From: Anaerolineae bacterium
GTDB lineage: Bacteria; Chloroflexota; Anaerolineae; JAFGEY01
DNA: 49,138 nt
Assembly (NCBI GenBank): GCA_016929775.1
Contig: JAFGIE010000145.1
Coordinates: 1 to 49,138 of the forward strand
Direction: 5' to 3'
Part shown: one piece after another, positions 1 through 6,535 of the stretch
Numbering within the stretch: the stretch's first letter is position 1
How the letters are laid out: every line of letters starts with the position of its first letter
Made by a program: the position numbers and the translations under genes
The notes under the pieces: generated by a model
Seen by the model: only the letters and a program-made list of their open reading frames with translations
Told to the model about the DNA's origin: nothing
Databases searched by the model: none

Positions 1-97
1 ATCCGATGTCTCGCTTGCGGCGCCAGCTGAGTCCAGACATCCGATGTCTCGCTTGCGGCGCCAGCTGAGTCCAGACCCGATGTCTCCCTTGCGGCGC
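1..97. repeat. 38-bp tandem direct repeat, two exact copies plus a partial third
   Basis: Positions 1-38 and 39-76 are identical. A third, partial and diverged copy begins at 77 (ccgatgtctcccttgcggcgc). The repeat contains gacat-ccg-atgtc across the copy junction, a short inverted repeat. The array may extend left of the window. It lies beyond the 3' end of enolase, and no coding function is evident. Confidence 0.9.
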
Positions 98-119
98 GAG
101 CGGTGTAGGAACTGCCAGA

Positions 120-153
120 GACATCGGAGGTCAGAGAGCAGACCTCCGATGTC
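120..153. repeat. Perfect 13-bp inverted repeat (hairpin)
   Basis: GACATCGGAGGTC (120-132) and GACCTCCGATGTC (141-153) flank an 8-nt loop. The arms share the ccgatgtc word with the adjacent tandem repeat. There is no T-run on either side, so it is not a canonical terminator. It could be a palindromic intergenic repeat unit related to the array at 1-97. Confidence 0.8.
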
Positions 154-187
154 GTTCCGACGGGATGGGTGCGGCGTGACGTTGGAA

Positions 188-213
188 GGTCCCCACGGTC
201 CTCCGTGGGGACC
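188..213 (-). terminator. Hairpin terminator after eno
   Basis: GGTCCCCACGG (188-198) and CCGTGGGGACC (203-213) form an 11-bp stem with a 4-nt loop, 15 nt past the enolase stop. On the minus strand it is followed only by ttcc, so the U-tract is weak. Confidence 0.6.
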
Positions 214-228
214 TGCACGGTGTTGACC

Positions 229-1533
<1,305 letters not shown>

Positions 1534-1551
1534 CTAGGTATTCGTGACAGA

Positions 1552-1584
1552 GGAAGACGCGTCCGGCGTACAGACGCGTCCTCC
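1552..1584 (-). terminator. Hairpin between the DRTGG gene and eno
   Basis: GACGCGTC occurs at 1556-1563 and again at 1573-1580. It is self-complementary and extended outward by GGA/TCC after one mismatch. The hairpin lies about 100 nt beyond the stop of the upstream minus-strand gene and about 30 nt before the enolase start. No T-run follows, so it may be a processing or stabilising structure instead. Confidence 0.35.
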
Positions 1585-1680
1585 GTGACGGCATCAAGAT
1601 GTCAGACACGCGCGGCGCCTGCCAGACCGGCATGGTCACGGTCTCTCCGCGCTCGCTGCGTTCTGCGGCGTGCGCGAGCG

Positions 1681-2778
1681 CTAGGCCTTCAGTCCCAGCG
1701 CAGCGTAGAACCGCGCAAAGTCGAACCGTTCCTCAAAGATGTCCTGAAAGTACTCGCTCTTGCGGCGCTGGTGCATGGCGGTGTTGCCAAAGATCGGCTC
1801 GACCATGCGCAGCGTGGTCAGCGTATCGGGCTTGACGACGATGATCGGCACCTCGACTTCTTGGGCGCGCTGCAGGACGACGCTGCTCGGCTGCTGGTCG
1901 CCGGTCAGGATCAGGCAGCGCGTCGAGGTCTCGAGCGCCGCGAGCTGCAAGTCGTGGCGGTCGCCGCCCGTGATCACGGCTTTGTTGGGTCGCTGCCGGA
2001 AATAGGTCAACGCGCTGCCGGCGGTCATTGCCCCGACCATCAGGTACTCGACCAGCGCCTCCATCTTGTCTTCGCAGCACACCACGTCGCCCTCGAGGTT
2101 CTCGACCAGCTCGCTGACGCTGACCGATGAGAGCAAGTGCTCTTCGGGGACAACGGCAAATATGGGCAATCCGCGCTCCTCGAGAGCCGGGCGCGCGACT
2201 TGGTGCACGAAGCGGATGTTGGGGCGCGTCACGCCATTGATCACCAGGCCCATCAGGCGGTCGCCATAGATCGTGTGCAGCCCGGCAGCCCTGTCGATGC
2301 ACAGGTTGTTGTCGTACTTGAGCACGACGATCACGCGTGCGTCGAGGCGCTCGGTCACCTGCGGAGAAGAGAGGCCGAGCAGCGACCCCTTGAGCGGGTG
2401 TCCACTCCCCTCGAGGATCAGCACGTCCTTGTCTTGGGCAACGTGCGCGTACGCAGCGTCGAGCTTGGCGACGGCATCCACGCCCTGCGGGTTCTGGATC
2501 GCTTCCTTGACCAGGGGGGGCGTGAGGGCGATCGGCACAATGTCGGGCAGGGCCTCGCCCAGCCCCAGGACCTCGCGCACGAACTCGGCATCCTGGATCA
2601 CAGCCTCCAGGCTGATCGGTCGCCGTGCGCCGAGCGACCACGTCTCACGTACCTGGGTGGAGAGGGGTTTCATATATCCGACGACGAACCCGTCCCGCTG
2701 CAAGTGCCTGCCCAGGCCGAGCACGACCGAGGTCTTGCCGGCAAAGTCCTGCATGGAGGTGACATATACGGTTTTCAC
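1681..2778 (-). CDS. BioD-like P-loop protein with DRTGG domain (phosphotransacetylase N-terminal type)
   Basis: 365 residues. The N-terminal half resembles the dethiobiotin-synthetase/cobyrinate-synthase P-loop fold, with a degenerate nucleotide-binding loop (SMQDFAGKTSVVLGLG, about 8-23), KPLSTQ and EGSGHP. Residues from about 215 form a DRTGG domain (VGAMTAG, KAVITGGDRHDLQLAAL). The same two modules make up the N-terminus of long phosphotransacetylases, but the catalytic Pta domain is absent. A regulatory or nucleotide-sensing role is plausible; the activity is unknown. It starts at GTG with a strong AGGAGG. Confidence 0.85.
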   Translation of the reverse strand: MKTVYVTSMQDFAGKTSVVLGLGRHLQRDGFVVGYMKPLSTQVRETWSLGARRPISLEAVIQDAEFVREVLGLGEALPDIVPIALTPPLVKEAIQNPQGVDAVAKLDAAYAHVAQDKDVLILEGSGHPLKGSLLGLSSPQVTERLDARVIVVLKYDNNLCIDRAAGLHTIYGDRLMGLVINGVTRPNIRFVHQVARPALEERGLPIFAVVPEEHLLSSVSVSELVENLEGDVVCCEDKMEALVEYLMVGAMTAGSALTYFRQRPNKAVITGGDRHDLQLAALETSTRCLILTGDQQPSSVVLQRAQEVEVPIIVVKPDTLTTLRMVEPIFGNTAMHQRRKSEYFQDIFEERFDFARFYAALGLKA

Positions 2779-2800
2779 GGTTATCCTCCTGGCGTGGGCG

Positions 2801-2816
2801 AGTAGTACAGACTACT
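2801..2816. promoter_or_regulatory. Operator-like inverted repeat AGTAGT-N4-ACTACT
   Basis: This perfect 6-bp dyad overlaps the -10 hexamer and the expected start of the minus-strand promoter for the DRTGG gene. A bound protein would block that promoter. A related GTAGT...ACTAC dyad occurs at 4882-4896. No regulator is identified in the window. Confidence 0.45.
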
Positions 2817-2842
2817 ATACATCAAATCGCACGAGTTGACAA
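2814..2842 (-). promoter_or_regulatory. Sigma-70 promoter for the DRTGG gene
   Basis: On the minus strand TTGTCA (2842-2837) is followed after 17 bp by TATAGT (2819-2814), about 35 nt upstream of the GTG start. Its -35 hexamer overlaps the -35 of the divergent promoter. Confidence 0.75.
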
Positions 2843-2864
2843 GTGATCGAGCGGCGTGTATGAT
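2836..2864 (+). promoter_or_regulatory. Near-consensus sigma-70 promoter
   Basis: TTGACA (2836-2841), a 17-bp spacer and TATGAT (2859-2864). It drives the small gene at 2941, with the transcription start expected near 2871. It is back to back with the minus-strand promoter, and five of the six -35 positions are shared. Confidence 0.85.
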
Positions 2865-2940
2865 ACGGTAGTATGGTCGGACGCGCTCCAACGACGGGGA
2901 CGAACCGTCTGGGCGCGCCATCGGAGAGTAGGGATCGCAG

Positions 2941-3357
2941 GTGGCAGGACAACAGCAGCGAGCCATCTTTTCTGGGCTGATCCAGAACGAAGCGGGCGAG
3001 GACGTCGACGTCGTCTACCTGGGCGACGAGGCGTTCTATGTCATCCCGGATGGCGACTTTCGGCGCCACGTCGAAGCACACACGGTCGACGATGAGGTAC
3101 TACGCCAGTTGCGCGAGCAGATGGCGGGCATGCAAGACCAGATCGTGGAAGGCGTGCTCCAGTTGCTGGGGCGCGAGGACCTGTTTACCAAAGCCTCGAT
3201 CGACATGGCGCTCAAGAACTTTGACCAGGCATTCCGCAGCGCCGACCCCGAGCAGTGGAAGCCGTGGCTGGGCATGATGGGCTTCCGCGTGATCGTCAAC
3301 GTGCACGGCGAGGTGGTCGAGATCGAGTCGCCGCAGGCGCCGATCGACGACGAGTAG
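2941..3357 (+). CDS. Conserved hypothetical protein, 138 residues
   Basis: I do not recognise a named family. It is a small, acidic, soluble protein with no signal peptide or membrane segment. The N-terminal half is predicted to be beta-rich (VDVVYLGDEAFYVIPDGDF), followed by a helical stretch (DEVLRQLREQMAGMQDQIVEGVLQ split over about 50-75) and a final beta segment (FRVIVNVHGEVVEIE). It starts at GTG with GGAGAG 12 nt upstream. It has its own strong promoter and is convergent with rlmI, with 5 bp between the stop codons. Confidence 0.75.
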   Translation: MAGQQQRAIFSGLIQNEAGEDVDVVYLGDEAFYVIPDGDFRRHVEAHTVDDEVLRQLREQMAGMQDQIVEGVLQLLGREDLFTKASIDMALKNFDQAFRSADPEQWKPWLGMMGFRVIVNVHGEVVEIESPQAPIDDE

Positions 3358-3362
3358 GGCCA

Positions 3363-4553
3363 CTATGCGAGCACGCGGCAGACGAGGCCCTTGAGGTACG
3401 CCGACTCGGGGAACGAGAGCAGCACCGGGTGATCCGCCCCCTGTGAGAGTACGTCCACGATCTGTACGTCGCGCCCGGCATCCACGCTTGCCCCAAAGAC
3501 GATCTTTTGCAAGAGCCCCGCGTCGATCCCGCCCGAGCAGGAAAAGGTGAACAGGATGCCCCCCGGACGGAGCAACTTGATCGCCAGGAGGTTGATGTCC
3601 TTGTAGGCGCGCGCGGCGCGCGCGACGTGGCTGCGCGTCGGCGCGAACTTGGGCGGGTCGAGCACGATCAGGTCGTAGGCGCGCGCCTGGTCGCGGTAGC
3701 GGCGTAGCACTTGGAACGCGTCGCCGTTGTCATAGCTGTCGCCGCGCCGCTCGAGTCCGTTGAGGCGCATGTGACGGCGCGCCCAGTCGAGCGCGTCCGC
3801 CGACGTCTCGAGGTGCGTGATCGGCCCGGCGCCTGCCGCGGCAGCGTAGACGCTGAACGCCCCGGTGTAGCAGAATGCGTTGAGCATCTCGCGCCCGGCG
3901 GCATAGTCGGCAAGCGCGCGCCGGTTCTCTCGCTGGTCGAGATAGAACCCCGTTTTCTGCCCCCCCGCGATGTCCACCAGGAAGCGATGCCCGTGCTCGC
4001 GGATCTCGACCTCGGGCGGCGGCGGATCGCCGTACAGCACGCCGCTAGCCTCTGGCAGCCCTTCTTGTGCGCGGACGTCGACGTCACTCCGCTCATAGAT
4101 CGCGGCAGGCGCGGTCAGGCGGCGCAGCGCGTCGACGATCCCGTCCCTGCGCTGCGCGATGCCCAGGGTCAGGCACTGGACCACCAGATAGTCGGCATAG
4201 CGGTCGACGATCAGCCCTGGGAGCAGGTCGGCTTCAGCGTGGACGAGGCGGTAGGCGTTCGTCGCCGGATCCGCCGCTAGGTCGGCGCGGCGCGCGATCG
4301 AGGCGGCGAGGCGGCGCGCCCACAGTTCCTCGTCGACTGGCTCGTCGGCGTCCCAGCTCAAGAGGCGGACGACGATCTGGGAGCGGCGGTTGAGGTAGCC
4401 ATGTCCCAGGGCGGCGCCGCGCGCATCGCGCACGGTGACGATCGCGCCGTCCTGTGCGTCCGCCGAGATGTGCTGGATGGCGCCGGAAAAGACCCACGGG
4501 TGCCGGTTGCGGATCGCCTTGTCTCTGCCTGGCTTGAGCGTCACGTCGGGCAC
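3363..4553 (-). CDS. rlmI: 23S rRNA m5C methyltransferase, RlmI family
   Basis: 396 residues with the RlmI architecture. An N-terminal PUA domain (about 1-80, GRDKAIRNRHPWVFSGAI) precedes an EEHEE-type linker and a class I SAM methyltransferase domain. The SAM-binding region begins at MLNAFCYTGAFSVYAAAAGA. LDPPKFAP is the conserved DPP motif, and FTFSCSGG carries the candidate catalytic cysteine. The family methylates a cytosine of 23S rRNA (C1962 in E. coli). It starts at GTG with GAGGAA upstream. Single gene, convergent with the 2941 gene. Confidence 0.9.
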   Translation of the reverse strand: MPDVTLKPGRDKAIRNRHPWVFSGAIQHISADAQDGAIVTVRDARGAALGHGYLNRRSQIVVRLLSWDADEPVDEELWARRLAASIARRADLAADPATNAYRLVHAEADLLPGLIVDRYADYLVVQCLTLGIAQRRDGIVDALRRLTAPAAIYERSDVDVRAQEGLPEASGVLYGDPPPPEVEIREHGHRFLVDIAGGQKTGFYLDQRENRRALADYAAGREMLNAFCYTGAFSVYAAAAGAGPITHLETSADALDWARRHMRLNGLERRGDSYDNGDAFQVLRRYRDQARAYDLIVLDPPKFAPTRSHVARAARAYKDINLLAIKLLRPGGILFTFSCSGGIDAGLLQKIVFGASVDAGRDVQIVDVLSQGADHPVLLSFPESAYLKGLVCRVLA

Positions 4554-4604
4554 GGACTTTCCTCTCTACGGCGCGGATGGGCAGATGCTCTGCTTCTGGC
4601 GTCC

Positions 4605-4633
4605 ATTGTAGCACCTAGCGGGGCGTGACACAA
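4605..4633 (-). promoter_or_regulatory. Promoter for rlmI
   Basis: TTGTGT (4633-4628), 17 bp, then TACAAT (4610-4605) with an extended TGC before the -10. The -35 begins within the T-tract of the upstream terminator, so the two elements are packed end to end. Confidence 0.55.
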
Positions 4634-4664
4634 AAACGAATCCCCACAGCAATGTGGGGATTCG
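4632..4664 (-). terminator. Rho-independent terminator of the 53-residue gene
   Basis: CGAATCCCCACA (4637-4648) pairs with TGTGGGGATTCG (4653-4664) as a perfect 12-bp stem with a 4-nt loop. On the minus strand it is followed by TTTTTG. It lies 33 nt after the stop of the small gene and closes the riboswitch transcription unit. Confidence 0.92.
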
Positions 4665-4697
4665 CGATTCCAAGACGTGCACACCTAGGTGCGGATG

Positions 4698-4859
4698 TCA
4701 GCGGATAAACAGTCCCAGTACGCTGGTCACAACTGCGGTCAGGAACTTGGTTTCCGGGCTCTTGATGTTCCGGAAACGCCACTGGTTGGTCGCCGCGTGC
4801 TCGGCGCGTTTGATCCGCTCGCGGTATTCCAGATATCCTACGTACCCTTCGAAGTCCAT
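4698..4859 (-). CDS. 53-residue protein under c-di-AMP riboswitch control
   Basis: ATG at 4859 follows CAGGAGGCTGACA, a near-perfect ribosome binding site. The frame ends in TGA at 4698, and a terminator follows. The product begins MDFEGYVGYLEYRERIKRA and ends with a hydrophobic stretch (FLTAVVTSVLGLFIR). It is basic and rich in aromatic residues near the N-terminus. The C-terminal hydrophobic segment (about 14 residues) is short for a membrane span, so an amphipathic membrane-associating helix is possible. I know of no matching family. Known genes under this riboswitch class encode mainly potassium/osmolyte transporters and wall hydrolases. A tiny effector or regulator of such a process is only inference. 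Confidence 0.85.
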   Translation of the reverse strand: MDFEGYVGYLEYRERIKRAEHAATNQWRFRNIKSPETKFLTAVVTSVLGLFIR

Positions 4860-4881
4860 TGTCAGCCTCCTGCAGCATGAT

Positions 4882-4896
4882 GTAGTATTGTACTAC
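4882..4896. repeat. Perfect inverted repeat GTAGTA-TTG-TACTAC in the small-gene leader
   Basis: It lies between the riboswitch aptamer and the Shine-Dalgarno of the 53-residue gene. In RNA it would form a 6-bp hairpin and could be part of the expression platform. In DNA it resembles the dyad at 2801-2816. On the minus strand it contains TACAAT, but no matching -35 is visible. Confidence 0.6.
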
Positions 4897-4933
4897 GTCG
4901 GGCACCCTATCCTCTCGCGGTGACCTGCTGCTG

Positions 4934-5057
4934 CGCCTACGAGGTTAGCTATTGGGCTCGGGTCAGAGAGGTGACCCTATGCCGCCAGATTGCCTGGGGC
5001 GATTCGCCCTGTCTTGGTTCCCCCGCTGCACGCACACAGTGCGTCTGCATTCGGCGA
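4934..5057 (-). ncRNA. c-di-AMP riboswitch (ydaO/yuaA class)
   Basis: Reading the minus strand from 5057, the conserved blocks of the class occur in order: GCCGAAU, then GGGGGAACC, GGGCGAAUC, AUAGGGU, GACCCG, AGCUAACC and the closing GUAGGCG. The last pairs with the initial CGCC as P1. The match to the characterised B. subtilis and Thermoanaerobacter aptamers is clear over about 124 nt. The leader continues about 74 nt to the 53-residue gene. No U-run terminator lies between aptamer and start, so translational control or a non-canonical switch is more likely. In known members, c-di-AMP binding turns expression off. Confidence 0.94.
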
Positions 5058-5075
5058 GTCTGTCTTTCGAACATT

Positions 5076-5084
5076 ATTCTACCA
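5076..5084 (-). promoter_or_regulatory. Extended -10 promoter for the riboswitch RNA
   Basis: On the minus strand, TGG directly precedes TAGAAT (5081-5076), an extended -10. No good -35 is seen. The expected start near 5069 lies about 12 nt ahead of the aptamer, which suits a riboswitch leader. Confidence 0.55.
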
Positions 5085-5124
5085 CTGTCTCGGGTTTGGC
5101 GATACGACTTTTGTCACATGGTGC

Positions 5125-5153
5125 TGGACTTGGCCCGGGTGTCGTGCTAGAAT
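5125..5153 (+). promoter_or_regulatory. Promoter for the DUF58-transglutaminase pair
   Basis: TGGACT (5125-5130), a 17-bp spacer and TAGAAT (5148-5153), with TGC before the -10 giving an extended -10. The start is expected near 5160, about 30 nt before the ATG. It diverges from the riboswitch promoter. Confidence 0.5.
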
Positions 5154-5189
5154 AGAGCGGCAGTCCGGTATCCTGCGTCCAGGTGCCCC

Positions 5190-6533
5190 ATGTCACTCTT
5201 GAGGTGCTCGTTTGCCAAGGCGCGTCCCGGCGCGACGGTCAGCGTGAACACGCTTTGGCCCGCGCTGCTGACCCTCGTCCTGGTTGTGGTCCAGGTCGTC
5301 TATCCGTCCAGGGTGTGGATCGCGCTGCTGTGGGCGATGGGTGGGCTGACTGCCGTCGCGGTCGTCTGGGCGAGAGAGATGGCGCTGCAGGTGCGCGCGC
5401 GCCGCGAGCTGCGCTACGGGTGGGTCCAGGTCGGCGACCGCCTGGAAGAGCGGTTCACGCTGGAGAACGGGTCGTGGCTGCCGGTGCTGTGGGCGGAGGT
5501 CCACGATGCGTCGGACCTGCCGGGCTATGCGGTCGATCGCGTGGCGAGCTGTGCGGCGCACAGCCGCGTCTCGTGGTCGACGGCGCAGGTGTGCACGCGG
5601 CGCGGCGTGTATACGCTGGGCCCGTGGTCGCTCTCGATCAGCGATCCCTTTGGCGTCTGCACCGTCAGCCTGCAGCATGACGAACGAGAGGCGATCTTGG
5701 TGCATCCCCCGGTCGTCTCCCTGCCCGAGATCGCGCTGCCGCGCGGGCAAGCGGGCGGGGTGGAGCGCGCGCCGCGACGGAGGCGTGAGGAGACGATCGA
5801 CGCTTCGCACACGCGGCAATACCTTCCCGGCGATCCGCTGCGCCACGTTCACTGGCCCTCGACCGCCCATCGCGGTGCGCTGATGGCGCGCGAGCCCGAG
5901 GCGGCGATCTCGGGCGATCTGTGGATCGTGCTCGACCTGGATCGCGCCGTCCAAGCGGGCACGGGGCTCGAGTCCACCGAAGAGTACGGCGTGATCCTCG
6001 CCGCATCGCTGGCGGACCGCACGCTGCGCGAAGGACGCGCCGTGGGGTTGCTGGCGTACGGGGCCGATCTGGTCTACGTGCCGCCCGGGCGCGGCAAGGC
6101 GCAGCTGTGGCGCATCCTGCGCGCGCTGGCGGCGGCAAAGGCAGGCGGCGCGCGTCCCCTGGCAGAGGTCCTGCGGCGGTTGAGGCCCAGCCTCGGGTAC
6201 GGGACGTCTGTGCTCTTGATCGCGCCGGTCGGTGTGGGCGCAGACCCGGTCGCCTGGGTCGACGTGCTCCTGCCGCTGACCCGGTCGGGGCGCGCGCCCA
6301 GTGCCGTGCTCCTCGACGCGCCTTCCTTTGCGCGCGCAGAGGGCGCGACGGCTGTCACGGGACCGGTCGAGGGGGCGCGCGCGCTGCTCGCCCGTGCCGG
6401 CGTGCCGGTGCACGTGATCCGCCAAGGTCATCCCTTCCCTCCCCTGGCGCCAGCACGCAGGCGCGGGTACTGGGAGTTCAAGGTCAGCCCGCTGGGACGC
6501 GCCGTGGTCGTGCGGCGTCCCGAGGAGGGGTGA
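5190..6533 (+). CDS. DUF58 membrane-anchored protein
   Basis: 447 residues. Two hydrophobic segments near the N-terminus (about 24-40 and 43-60) anchor it. A beta-rich region follows, then the DUF58 signature TRQYLPGDPLRHVHW at about 205-220 and a von Willebrand A-like domain beginning at LWIVLDLD. The family commonly sits beside a MoxR ATPase and a transglutaminase and is linked to envelope or maturation functions, but its exact role is not settled. The stop is 2 nt from the next start, indicating co-transcription. There is no strong Shine-Dalgarno at this ATG, so the exact start is less certain than the gene. Confidence 0.85.
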   Translation: MSLLRCSFAKARPGATVSVNTLWPALLTLVLVVVQVVYPSRVWIALLWAMGGLTAVAVVWAREMALQVRARRELRYGWVQVGDRLEERFTLENGSWLPVLWAEVHDASDLPGYAVDRVASCAAHSRVSWSTAQVCTRRGVYTLGPWSLSISDPFGVCTVSLQHDEREAILVHPPVVSLPEIALPRGQAGGVERAPRRRREETIDASHTRQYLPGDPLRHVHWPSTAHRGALMAREPEAAISGDLWIVLDLDRAVQAGTGLESTEEYGVILAASLADRTLREGRAVGLLAYGADLVYVPPGRGKAQLWRILRALAAAKAGGARPLAEVLRRLRPSLGYGTSVLLIAPVGVGADPVAWVDVLLPLTRSGRAPSAVLLDAPSFARAEGATAVTGPVEGARALLARAGVPVHVIRQGHPFPPLAPARRRGYWEFKVSPLGRAVVVRRPEEG

Positions 6534-6535
6534 GC

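Noticed and set aside
1..97. Possible CRISPR array
   Set aside because: The repeats are directly adjacent with no spacers, and no cas gene is present.
4882..4896. TACAAT within the riboswitch leader as an internal promoter for the small gene
   Set aside because: No -35 hexamer is found at 16-18 bp, and the element is better explained as a hairpin or operator-like dyad in the leader.
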